A stretch of 64,000 bases of DNA from NCBI RefSeq assembly GCF_040719375.1, contig NZ_JBFDTP010000001.1:1240001-1304000 (forward strand). The letters are read 5' to 3'. Source of the DNA: Clostridium sp. AN503 (GTDB lineage Bacteria; Bacillota; Clostridia; Lachnospirales; Lachnospiraceae). The notes under the pieces were generated by a model. That model was not told the origin of the DNA. It ran no database searches and saw only the letters and a list, made by a program, of their open reading frames with translations. Below, in pieces: positions 33,620 to 41,735 of this stretch (positions are counted from its first letter, which is position 1; every line of letters begins with the position of its first letter). The translations under genes and the position numbers were made by a program.

Positions 33620-35083
33620 ATGAAACCACAAGAAACAAAATTTTCATTTGTATATAACGAAATAAAGCAGCGCATTTTGGAGGGCTATATACTGCCTGGA
33701 GATTCCTTGCCCTCTTCAAGGATGTTTTGCCAGCAATTCCACGTAAGCAGATATACGGTGAACCGTGTCTTTGACGCATTACGGGAGGATGGGCTGATTG
33801 ATATTCAGCCTCGTCTTGCCCCGGTCGTTGTTTCGGGAACAGGTACCTCTAATACATCAAATACTGTTTACGACATTTTAAAACAAAAGGAAGTCATCTT
33901 ACAGGTATATCAGACTTTTGCGCTGATAATACCCCCACTTCTGGTCTTTGCCTCACAGAACTGCGAATTGGAACTTCTGCCTCACTATAAACAGGCTATG
34001 AGAGCATCACGTTTAGGGATTTCTGCTGGAGGATGGCGCCCTCCTTCACATTTTGGTGCGGATATATTAAAAATCGGCGGCAATGAATTGTTTAGCGAGC
34101 TCTATTTAACATTTGATTTTTACAATAAACTTACATTTTTCACAGAAGAATGCCCTTATTTTTCTGAACATTTTTTACGGGGTTCCGTATCTGTAACAGG
34201 AGCTATTATAGATATATTGAAGGGCAAGGATCCACTTGTAAAACATGAACAACTATCAAACGTTTATCAAAAGCTTACAGATTCTATTGAAAGTACATTA
34301 AAATACTTGTCAGATAGCACGCCTGTATGTCCTGCACAAACCGGCATATCATATTCGTGGAATCCCATGCGTGGCCAGGATTACTTTTATTCAAAAATTG
34401 TTGATGACCTGAATCTGAAAATCGGCCTTGGAGAGTATTCTGTTGGAATGTTTCTTCCGTATGAAAAGCAGTTGTCCAGCCAATATGATGTCTCTATATC
34501 GACAGTCAGAAAGGCTTTGGCAGAACTTGAACAAAGAGGTTTCGTAAGGACATTAAACGGTAAAGGCACTATAGTTATAGAACCCGATAGTACGAAGTTT
34601 CATCAGCTGGCTCAGAACTCCGGATATGTAGAAAAAGCAATGCGTTACCTTCACGCCCTGCAGCTAATGATACTGATTATTCGCCCGGCCGCTTTAGCTG
34701 CAGCCCCGCAGTTTAGCAGAGAAGAACTGGACGAATTAGCAGATCGATTTACTTCTTCTGACTCTATTTATTTGGCAGATATTTTGGAATCCATAATGAA
34801 GCATATCACCATAGAACCTTTACATGTTATATTATCGGAAACGAATCATCTTCTTGAATGGGGACACTACTTTGCTTATTATCCGATCAAGAAGCATATA
34901 CTTTCGCACCTCAACAAGCAAGTTATTCTGGCGCTTCAGCAATTACGTGAAGGGAATGCGAACTCCTTTGCGGATGGTATAGCAGATTGCTACCGTTACA
35001 ATTTGGTTCGTGTAAAGAAGCATATGGTTGAAAAATATAAGCTTCGCAATGTAAACAGTATCCGGGTGCCTGAAAAATACTAG
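33620..35083 (+). CDS. GntR-family regulator with two winged-helix domains
   Basis: 487 residues. Two separate GntR-type DNA-binding domains are visible: one at about 8-70 (YNEIKQRILEGYILPGDSLP, VSRYTVNRVFDALREDGL), another at about 253-325 (KIVDDLNLKIGLGEYSVGMF, VSISTVRKALAELEQRGFV). No aminotransferase, FadR or UTRA domain is recognised; the 180 residues between and 165 after are of unknown type. GAGGGGGAAGCGTT gives the start. Divergent from the phosphorelay operon, so it may control it. The paired HTH suggests an internal duplication. Confidence 0.85.
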   Translation: MKPQETKFSFVYNEIKQRILEGYILPGDSLPSSRMFCQQFHVSRYTVNRVFDALREDGLIDIQPRLAPVVVSGTGTSNTSNTVYDILKQKEVILQVYQTFALIIPPLLVFASQNCELELLPHYKQAMRASRLGISAGGWRPPSHFGADILKIGGNELFSELYLTFDFYNKLTFFTEECPYFSEHFLRGSVSVTGAIIDILKGKDPLVKHEQLSNVYQKLTDSIESTLKYLSDSTPVCPAQTGISYSWNPMRGQDYFYSKIVDDLNLKIGLGEYSVGMFLPYEKQLSSQYDVSISTVRKALAELEQRGFVRTLNGKGTIVIEPDSTKFHQLAQNSGYVEKAMRYLHALQLMILIIRPAALAAAPQFSREELDELADRFTSSDSIYLADILESIMKHITIEPLHVILSETNHLLEWGHYFAYYPIKKHILSHLNKQVILALQQLREGNANSFADGIADCYRYNLVRVKKHMVEKYKLRNVNSIRVPEKY

Positions 35084-35104
35084 CCAGAGTGATTTATCTT
35101 CACC

Positions 35105-35209
35105 TAAAGGATATGAGAATTGCGGGAAATGCTACAATGAAAGATTAAGACAGGCAGCCACAGCGGTTGCTGATGGTGCAATCGCAGGAATACATGCGGC
35201 AGCAATATG
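35105..35209 (+). pseudogene. Possible C-terminal remnant of a thioredoxin-reductase-like flavoprotein
   Basis: An open frame without a start encodes NERLRQAATAVADGAIAGIH and then AAAI followed by a stop. This resembles the last helix of thioredoxin reductases and related disulphide oxidoreductases (LRQ-x-x-T-A-x-x-DGAIA). Only about 30 residues remain, between the GntR gene and the IbrA-like gene. Suggestive, but short. Confidence 0.4.
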
Positions 35210-35269
35210 ATATAAAAACAGACGCTATTGTACGTTTTATACATGAAAGATAAGGGGTTTAATAGAGAT

Positions 35270-36595
35270 ATGAAAAAAGAATACATCAATATGAATGTAT
35301 TCGATGCATTGCAGAAGAGATTTGCATTTTTATTTCAGGAATTTGAAAACATTTATATTTCATTCAGCGGCGGTAAGGATAGTGGTGTTCTTTTAAATTT
35401 GCTGCTGGATTACCGAAATAAGTATGCTCCAGACCGTGTGATTGGCGTATTCCATCAGGATTTCGAGGCACAGTATACTGTGACTACAGATTATATTACC
35501 CGCACTTTTAAGCGGTTGGAAAATGAATCGGGTGTAGACCTTTATTGGGTCTGTCTTCCTATGGCTACCAGGACAGCACTGAGTAGTTATGAGATGTATT
35601 GGTATCCCTGGGATGATACAAAACAGGATATATGGGTGCGACCGATACCGGAGTATCCCTATGTCATTAACCTGGCGAAGCCTTTTACCCACTATCGTTA
35701 CCGGATGCATCAGGAGGACCTGGCAAAGCAGTTTGGGCGATTCTACAAGGAGGAGCATGGTAACGGCAGGACGGTCTGCCTGCTTGGTCTGCGGGCGGAT
35801 GAATCTTTGCAGCGGTACAGTGGTTTTATCAATAAGAAATACGGATACCAAAATGAGTGCTGGATTTCCAGGCAGTTCAAAGACGTATGGTGTGCTTCAC
35901 CTTTATACGACTGGTCAAATTCTGACGTATGGTATGCGAATTATCGTTTCGATTATGATTACAACAATTTATATGATCTGTATTATAAGGCAGGATTAAA
36001 AATAGACCAGATGCGGGTAGCATCGCCTTTTAATGATTACTCCAAAGACGCTTTGAATCTGTACCGGGTCATCGACCCGGAAATATGGACGAAACTGGTG
36101 GGGCGGGTGCGCGGAGCAAATTTTGGCGCGATTTATGGAAAGACAAAAGCGATGGGGTATCGTAGTATTACGTTACCGGAAGGTCATACGTGGAAATCGT
36201 ATACTCAATTTTTGCTGGAAACATTGCCTGCCCGTCTGCGGAATAATTATGTGAAAAAGTTTAACACCTCCATCCATTTCTGGCATGAGACCGGAGGTGG
36301 GCTGCCAGAGGAAGCGATCCGTGAGCTTATGGAAAAGGGATATCATATTCAGAGAAATGGTATATCAAATTATACAATCAATAAAAATTCTCGTATTATT
36401 TTTCTTGGACCGATTCCCGATCATACTGATGATATCAAAAGCACGAAAGATATACCAAGCTGGAAACGGATGTGCTACTGTATTTTAAAAAATGACCATA
36501 CCTGTCGGTTTATGGGGTTTGGGCTTACGCGGCAGGAACAAAAACGTGTGGATATTATTAGATGCAAGTACGGAGGGATGATAAATGATAAATAA
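35270..36595 (+). CDS. IbrA-like PAPS-reductase-family protein (PP-loop ATPase, DUF3440 type)
   Basis: 441 residues. A PP-loop is seen near residue 33, YISFSGGKDSGVLLNLLLDY, followed by the adenosine-phosphosulphate-reductase-like fold (GVFHQDFEAQYTVTTDYITR, CLLGLRADESLQRYS, KDVWCASPLYDWSNSDVWYA). Together with the overlapping ParB-like gene this matches the IbrA/IbrB pair first named in E. coli as regulators of immunoglobulin-binding proteins; the same folds also occur in DNA phosphorothioation (DndC and DndB/ParB-like), so nucleic-acid modification or regulation is possible. The start is uncertain: ATGs at 35228 and 35243 are in frame, but homology begins near KKEYINMNVFDALQKR. It is AT-rich and probably acquired. 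Confidence 0.8.
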   Translation: MKKEYINMNVFDALQKRFAFLFQEFENIYISFSGGKDSGVLLNLLLDYRNKYAPDRVIGVFHQDFEAQYTVTTDYITRTFKRLENESGVDLYWVCLPMATRTALSSYEMYWYPWDDTKQDIWVRPIPEYPYVINLAKPFTHYRYRMHQEDLAKQFGRFYKEEHGNGRTVCLLGLRADESLQRYSGFINKKYGYQNECWISRQFKDVWCASPLYDWSNSDVWYANYRFDYDYNNLYDLYYKAGLKIDQMRVASPFNDYSKDALNLYRVIDPEIWTKLVGRVRGANFGAIYGKTKAMGYRSITLPEGHTWKSYTQFLLETLPARLRNNYVKKFNTSIHFWHETGGGLPEEAIRELMEKGYHIQRNGISNYTINKNSRIIFLGPIPDHTDDIKSTKDIPSWKRMCYCILKNDHTCRFMGFGLTRQEQKRVDIIRCKYGGMINDK

Positions 36596-37154
36596 GGAAT
36601 TCAGAAGCCCGGTATACAATATCATTGCCATACCATTTGAAAAGATTGTACCCAATACATATAACCCGAACAACGTGGCCCCACCGGAAATGAGGTTGTT
36701 ATATGACAGCATCAAGGAGGACGGTTATACTATGCCGATCGTCTGTTATCATGTGAAAAGCAATGATAAGTATGTGATAGTTGACGGCTTTCATCGTTGG
36801 CGGGTAATGCGGGATTACAAGGATATTTATGAGCGTGAGAAGGGGATGATGCCGGTTTCGATAATCGATAAACCGCTGTCTGACCGGATGGCCAGCACCA
36901 TCCGTCATAACCGCGCCCGCGGAACACATGATGTGGACTTAATGAGTAATATCGTTAAAGAACTGCATGAGTTAGGCCGTTCTGACGCATGGATTTTCAA
37001 ACATCTGGGGATGGACCGAGATGAGATTTTGAGGCTTAAACAGATTACTGGCCTGGCGGCCCTGTTCCGCGATGTGAAATTTGGACAGGCCTGGCGGCCC
37101 GGGGAGGATTTGGTTCAAGATGAAGACCCCTCTGATTCTACAGACCCAATATAA
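36585..37154 (+). CDS. IbrB-like ParB N-terminal-domain protein
   Basis: 189 residues. A ParB/Srx-type nuclease-like fold: EKIVPNTYNPNNVAPPEMRL, LYDSIKEDGYTMPIVCYHVK, then IVDGFHRWRVMRDY and RHNRARGTHD, the usual ParB-N signature. The C-terminal part (DAWIFKHLGMDRDEILRLKQ) resembles an HTH. The ATG lies inside the end of the IbrA-like gene and uses the GGAGGG there as ribosome site, so the two are coupled. It likely forms a functional pair with the PP-loop protein. Confidence 0.83.
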   Translation: MINKEFRSPVYNIIAIPFEKIVPNTYNPNNVAPPEMRLLYDSIKEDGYTMPIVCYHVKSNDKYVIVDGFHRWRVMRDYKDIYEREKGMMPVSIIDKPLSDRMASTIRHNRARGTHDVDLMSNIVKELHELGRSDAWIFKHLGMDRDEILRLKQITGLAALFRDVKFGQAWRPGEDLVQDEDPSDSTDPI

Positions 37155-37292
37155 TATTTGTTCGGATTGGAGGTATTTCAGGACTACTAAAAATCCAACA
37201 ACACGGGCATCGAATATATGGGAGAAGTGATCGAACATAGCTGGGGGTTCTTGCTTCCGTAAAGGACTTAACGAAACTTCTGGATAGTTAAC

Positions 37293-37696
37293 GTACGGCA
37301 GGCAATGACATCAGTATTATCGAAGCCTATATCGCCATAACTGGAAATGGATATGCTTTCCCTTTTGGAATCTATGAGGATGATACGCCGATTGGCTTTT
37401 TAATGATTGGTTTTGATACAGACGATTACTGGGATGATGCCCCGATAATAGCAAAAGGCAATTATAATCTCTGGCGATTGATGATAGATAAAACTTATCA
37501 GAATAAGGGGTATGGGAAGGAAGCAGTCAGGCTTGCATTGGAATTCATAAAAACATTTCCGTGTGGTAAAGCGGAATACTGCTGGTTGTCATATGAACCT
37601 GAGAACGAAATTGCCAGTCAACTATACCGTTCGTTTGGATTTGTTGAAACCGGAGAAATGAACGAAGAAGAGCTGATTGCTGTTCTGAAATTATAA
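37293..37696 (+). pseudogene. GNAT acetyltransferase lacking its N-terminus
   Basis: One frame is open from just after a TAA near 37290 to the stop at 37696, and contains IIEAYIAITGNGYAFPFGIY, TPIGFLMIGFD, the acetyl-CoA loop LMIDKTYQNKGYGKEAVRLA and LYRSFGFVETGEMNEEELIA. No start codon with a ribosome site is present before the conserved core; the first ATG (37403) would drop beta-strands 1-3. The remaining part spans about 134 codons of a usual 150. Likely an N-terminally truncated gene; expression of a 97-residue form from 37403 is possible but doubtful. Confidence 0.65.
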
Positions 37697-37786
37697 GGAT
37701 AAATTCCCGTTTGTTGAGTTCTTTCAGAACTTATTTTTCCGGCGATGTTTTGTAACCAGTGATTGTAGCCAATGGAGGAAACATGT

Positions 37787-38539
37787 ATGGATATTCAGAA
37801 AATTACCAGCTTGGTAACAAAGACGCAGGAGCTCATAAAGAACCGTGAAATGGCCTCTCATGTAGAAGAGAAGGGTATTGCTGACTATGTAACACAGGTA
37901 GATATTGCCGTGCAAAATTTCTTAAAGAAGGAGCTGTTTGCCCTTGCACCGGATATCCAGTTTCTTGGAGAAGAAACCGGATTGCAGGAAATGAAAGCGG
38001 AGAGCTTTTGGATTTTAGACCCGGTTGACGGAACTACAAACCTTATGCACGATTATCAGCACAGTGTTGTATCTTTAGCCCTTTGCCGCCATGGGGAAAT
38101 TGTTATGGGGATCGTGTATGATCCCTTCCATGAAGAAGTGTTTTCAGCAGTTAAAGGCAAGGGCAGCTTCCTAAATGGACAGCCCATACATGTATCAAAC
38201 GCAGAAAAACTATCCGACACGATGATTGGGCTGGGAACAGCAAAAAGAGAGCTGGCCGATGAAAATTTTGCCCGGTTCCGCAGGGTGTTCGGCCAGTGCC
38301 AGGATGTCCGCAGGATTGGTTCTGCCGCTCTGGAATTGGCATATACCGCCTGTGGCAGACAGGGAGGATACTTCGAGATATATCTGAATCCCTGGGATTA
38401 TGCTGCCGGTATGCTTTTGATTCAGGAGGCAGGCGGACAGGTAACTGATTTTACGGGGAAACCGCTTGATCCGAGGAAAGGCGGCAGCGTAGCAGGAACA
38501 AATGGATATATACATACAGAACTGCTAAAGTTAATATAA
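37787..38539 (+). CDS. Inositol monophosphatase-family protein
   Basis: 250 residues. The metal-binding motifs of the FIG/IMPase superfamily are all present: ADYVTQVD, FLGEETG, WILDPVDGTTNL (DPxDGT) and LNPWDYAAGMLLIQEAGG (WDxAAG). Mg-dependent hydrolysis of inositol phosphates or similar sugar phosphates, or of 3'-phosphoadenosine 5'-phosphate (CysQ type), is expected. The latter would fit the PAPS-reductase-like neighbour, but the link is only positional. The start at 37787 follows GGAGGAAACATGT; an ATG five codons earlier overlaps that ribosome site. Confidence 0.88.
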   Translation: MDIQKITSLVTKTQELIKNREMASHVEEKGIADYVTQVDIAVQNFLKKELFALAPDIQFLGEETGLQEMKAESFWILDPVDGTTNLMHDYQHSVVSLALCRHGEIVMGIVYDPFHEEVFSAVKGKGSFLNGQPIHVSNAEKLSDTMIGLGTAKRELADENFARFRRVFGQCQDVRRIGSAALELAYTACGRQGGYFEIYLNPWDYAAGMLLIQEAGGQVTDFTGKPLDPRKGGSVAGTNGYIHTELLKLI

Positions 38540-38599
38540 AGGGTAAGAAATCAGCATTCGGCGGAAAGCATATGAAAACATTAACAGGGTATATAGTAG

Positions 38600-38905
38600 G
38601 ATTTTAGTAGGTACATAACCCAATACTGTTTCCAATGCAGCGAATACCCTTGCGGAAAATATGATCATATTGACGATTTTGATTCCTTTATAACACATCG
38701 AAACCAAAAATCTGATATGGAAAAGGCCAAATGCCTCGAGCGGTCATTAAAGAGTTTTTCCGATGCTGGAATTGAATTTCCTGTGAAAGAATATCTATAT
38801 ACTGTTCTGCTGGCTGACCTCCAAAACCCTTATTCAATCATGAATGACAATTACTGTGGCGATGGAGGTATTCCGGGATACATTTCCATGGTTTGTTCCA
38901 TCTAA
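38600..38905 (+). pseudogene. DUF3795-family remnant
   Basis: An open frame without a start codon at its 5' end contains QYCFQCSEYPCGKYDHIDDF, DSFITHRNQKSDMEKAKCLE and a tail. The CFQC-x-x-YPC pattern equals the CFEC-x-x-YPC of the intact DUF3795 gene at 10848. The N-terminal Cys pairs are missing (stops lie just upstream), so this is a decayed copy. The following 260 bases up to 39119 hold no gene that I can support. Confidence 0.6.
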
Positions 38906-39119
38906 ACACACTAAGAGCAGACTTCCCGTAACGTTGGCACATGAAACAAATCATAATGTCCGGTTTCAGTTTATGTGGATTGATTTGTTGATGTTTTAGC
39001 CTTATCAATCTCAGAAAGCATATACCGTTTATAGAAGGAAAAGGAAACACAATATCCGACAAGCCCTGATGAAGTTAATTAGGGTTATGTAGTGTTTTAT
39101 TTCATTTCATCTCTTTTCG

Positions 39120-39156
39120 TTGACAAATACAGTAAACAAATATATAATATGTTTAC
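39120..39156 (+). promoter_or_regulatory. Near-consensus sigma-A promoter with overlapping palindromic operator
   Basis: TTGACA (39120-39125), a 17-base spacer and TATAAT (39143-39148) form a perfect promoter. The inverted repeat GTAAACA (39132-39138) and TGTTTAC (39150-39156) brackets the -10 box. The gene downstream encodes a DNA-binding protein, so autorepression is plausible. AAAGGAGAGGG follows as ribosome site. Confidence 0.75.
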
Positions 39157-39171
39157 AGAAAGGAGAGGGTT

Positions 39172-39921
39172 ATGGACTACGGAAAAATGACACTTGATGA
39201 AATTAAGAACGGGTACAAATATGAAAAAGAGCAGGATGCTTATGTTTGCAATCATTGTGGACAGGTATTTCATGCTGGACAAATATTTCAAATTGATGGG
39301 GATTTTTTTATGGCTGAATCTGCCGTGATAAAACATATCAGACAGATTCATAGTGGTAATTTGACACAGTTATTGCACTCAGAATCAAAGTATAATACTT
39401 TAACTCAAAATCAAAGAGACTTACTTGCTATGTTCCATTCAAAAATTTCTGATAAGGATATGGCAAAAAAGTTAAATGTAACAGAAGCCACGATTCGCAG
39501 GCAACGCTTTACATTCCGTGAAAAGGCAAAACAGGCTAAATTCTATTTGGCTATGTATGAGTTAGTATTTGAGGATGGACCAGCAACCGCTGAACAGATT
39601 ATTCCTATTCATAACAATGCAATTTATGTTGATGATCGTTACCTTATTACAGAGGATGAAAAGCAACACATTATTAATACCTTTTTTTCCACAACTCATC
39701 CTCTTGTTTTAAAATCTTTTTCGACAAAGGAAAAGAAAAAGGTTGTTATTCTTGGGAAAATAGCAGAGCAATTTGAGTATGGAAAAAAATACAGTGAACA
39801 GGAAGTTAATGAAATTCTCAGACCGATTTATGAAGATTATATGACGATTCGGCGCTACCTGATTATGTATGGATTTATGGAGCGTACGAAAGATGGAAGG
39901 CAATATTGGCTAACAAATTGA
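39172..39921 (+). CDS. DUF2087-domain regulator with Cys2-His2-like motif and HTH
   Basis: 249 residues. The N-terminus carries Cys26 and Cys29 (VCNHCGQVFHAG) and His55 and His60 (VIKHIRQIH), a zinc-finger-like arrangement. A LuxR/sigma-4-like HTH follows (about 75-115: LTQNQRDLLAMFHSKISDKD, NVTEATIRRQRFTFREKAK). The C-terminal 80 residues match DUF2087 (KKVVILGKIAEQFEYGKKYS, YEDYMTIRRYLIMYGFMER). A strong promoter with a palindrome overlapping the -10 suggests autoregulation. The VOC gene downstream follows directly and is likely co-transcribed. Confidence 0.82.
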   Translation: MDYGKMTLDEIKNGYKYEKEQDAYVCNHCGQVFHAGQIFQIDGDFFMAESAVIKHIRQIHSGNLTQLLHSESKYNTLTQNQRDLLAMFHSKISDKDMAKKLNVTEATIRRQRFTFREKAKQAKFYLAMYELVFEDGPATAEQIIPIHNNAIYVDDRYLITEDEKQHIINTFFSTTHPLVLKSFSTKEKKKVVILGKIAEQFEYGKKYSEQEVNEILRPIYEDYMTIRRYLIMYGFMERTKDGRQYWLTN

Positions 39922-39933
39922 ATGGAGAACAGA

Positions 39934-40374
39934 ATGAAACCGATGATTGACCATATTCAAATTACAGTTAAGGATATGAAAGTTGCAGAGCCGTTTTATG
40001 ACAAACTTATGCCGATTTTAGGCTTTAATCTGGAGGATAAAGTAAGCGCTGTTATCGAAGAACACGATTTATATGTAGTTGAATACTTAAACGAAAGTTT
40101 TGATTTCGGTATATGTTCCCCTCGCACAGCCTTTAGGGGTGATACGATTCATCGAAGAAAACCAGGCGCATTTCATCATATGGCTTTTAGAGCAAATTCA
40201 AGGAAAGAAGTGGATGAACTCTTTCTGCGTATCAAAGAAATAGGTGCAAATATAGTTTACGCTCCACAGATTTTTGAAGAACATGGGCCTTATTATTATG
40301 CAATGTTCTTCAAGGATTTAGAGGGGATCAAATATGAAATTGTATATAACAGGCCGGAAGGTGAGGTGGTTTAG
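39934..40374 (+). CDS. VOC-family protein (glyoxalase-like)
   Basis: 146 residues of the VOC superfamily: MIDHIQITVKDMKVAEPFYD at the N-terminus, FHHMAFRANSRKEVDELFLR in the middle, and YYYAMFFKDLEGIKYEIVYN at the end, with His/Glu metal ligands in the expected strands. The ATG at 39934 is used (GGAG six bases before); an in-frame ATG four codons upstream directly abuts the stop of the DUF2087 gene. Likely part of that operon. Substrate unknown. Confidence 0.83.
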   Translation: MKPMIDHIQITVKDMKVAEPFYDKLMPILGFNLEDKVSAVIEEHDLYVVEYLNESFDFGICSPRTAFRGDTIHRRKPGAFHHMAFRANSRKEVDELFLRIKEIGANIVYAPQIFEEHGPYYYAMFFKDLEGIKYEIVYNRPEGEVV

Positions 40375-40565
40375 CATATTATATAATTTTAAATGTTAAA
40401 CCTGTTTCGCAGAAACCCGAAGCAGGTGCAGACCCGTGGGCAGCTTTTGGAAAAGCGGTTCATGATTAGTCATAATAATGCTCCGCCATGAAAAGCGCAT
40501 TGTGTGAAAAGCCCGGCTAAAAATGAGATGGTATAATGTGAACATCAAATACAGGAGGTACAACA

Positions 40566-41492
40566 ATGCACGCATGGGAAGCAATCGAACAATCCTTGAC
40601 TTTTATTGAGGAGCACTTAACAGAAGAAATTTATACGGAGAAACTGGCAAATATCGTTGGCCTGTCCCCTTTCTATTTTCAGCGTTTGTTCAAGCGGCTG
40701 GTAAATAAACCGGTTCAGGAATATATAAAGCTCCGCCGCCTGGCAAAGGTGATTGAAAATCTGGGGGATACCGAACAGAGAATACTTGACGTTGCCCTGG
40801 ATTATGGCTTTACAAGCCATGCAAATTTTACGCGGGCCTTCAAGGAAACATATGGAATCACACCCGAGGAGTACAGGAGAGATTTACCAATGCTCAACAC
40901 ATTCGACAAGCCGGAAGTTTCCATGAATTACGTCTTAGTAGATGAAGGAGTTCCGCTTGTGGTAGGAAATATCGTCTTGGAAATCCAGAGAAAAACGTTG
41001 GCAGAACCGGAAGTTTACCTCGGCTTTGAAACGGAAGTCCGTATTTCTGAACAGATTCCGGTCGGTGAGAGCACTGGTGTAGATGTGCCAGGACAGCTCT
41101 GGAAACGCTACCATATGGAGAAGGCGTCAATCGCAGCAGACTTCAATACAAATGTGGAAATGGGAATGTCCCATATGGAAGCTGCGGCACAGGGCTTTTT
41201 CACGTATTTTGCAGGAGGCCTTATTCGAAATGTCCCGCATAAACAGCAGGGAGACTTTGTAATGAGAGAACTCCCGGCGGGAGAATACATCGTTTGCAGG
41301 ATTGAAGCAGAAAATTTTGAGGATCTGGTAACGGTCGCTTTGAATCAGGGTGGAAAATACCTTTTCGGTACCTGGCTGCCGCATCACAGCTTAACAACGG
41401 AGCCATTCTCAGCAGAAAAGTATTATCGCGGCTTAAAAGATATGGCCTGTATGGAAATTTGGGTCAAGCCCGGAAAAGATACACCTGTTTAG
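40566..41492 (+). CDS. AraC-family regulator with GyrI-like effector domain
   Basis: 308 residues. Residues 1-105 hold the two AraC HTHs (VGLSPFYFQRLFKRLVNKPV and VALDYGFTSHANFTRAFKET). Residues about 120-305 form a GyrI-like/AraC effector-binding domain (YLGFETEVRISEQIPVGEST, ELPAGEYIVCRIEAENFEDL). This matches SoxS/Rob-like multidrug sensors with N-terminal HTH. ACAGGAGGTACAAC is an ideal ribosome site. Targets are unknown; the adjacent VOC protein is a candidate. Confidence 0.9.
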   Translation: MHAWEAIEQSLTFIEEHLTEEIYTEKLANIVGLSPFYFQRLFKRLVNKPVQEYIKLRRLAKVIENLGDTEQRILDVALDYGFTSHANFTRAFKETYGITPEEYRRDLPMLNTFDKPEVSMNYVLVDEGVPLVVGNIVLEIQRKTLAEPEVYLGFETEVRISEQIPVGESTGVDVPGQLWKRYHMEKASIAADFNTNVEMGMSHMEAAAQGFFTYFAGGLIRNVPHKQQGDFVMRELPAGEYIVCRIEAENFEDLVTVALNQGGKYLFGTWLPHHSLTTEPFSAEKYYRGLKDMACMEIWVKPGKDTPV

Positions 41493-41603
41493 TGCGAGAC
41501 AGGATGGTCATAAAGATGATTCCTCAATTAGATAGACTTGGCTTCAGAGCCTTTTTCCTGAAAAAGTCAATCTGACGATGTAGGGAATGTTACTTGCAGA
41601 AAA

Positions 41604-41651
41604 GGAGCTGCTGCTCCAGTAGATTTACTTATCTACTTTTGCAGCAGCCCC
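41604..41651. terminator. Two-way terminator hairpin between the AraC and crotonase 2 genes
   Basis: GGAGCTGCTGC pairs with GCAGCAGCCCC (one mismatch), and an inner stem GTAGAT/ATCTAC closes the loop. It lies between the convergent ends at 41492 and 41736. Confidence 0.6.
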
Positions 41652-41735
41652 TTTGCATTACGTTAACAAATTTCCATAAGATGGTTTCCGCGCATTGCTT
41701 ATTTATGTCTTGTTGACCTGTTTAAATGGCTTAGA

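Noticed and set aside
35270..37154. Assimilatory sulphate reduction genes
   Set aside because: The PP-loop protein has a PAPS-reductase fold, but it overlaps a ParB-like gene and no sulphate permease, adenylyltransferase or sulphite reductase is present.
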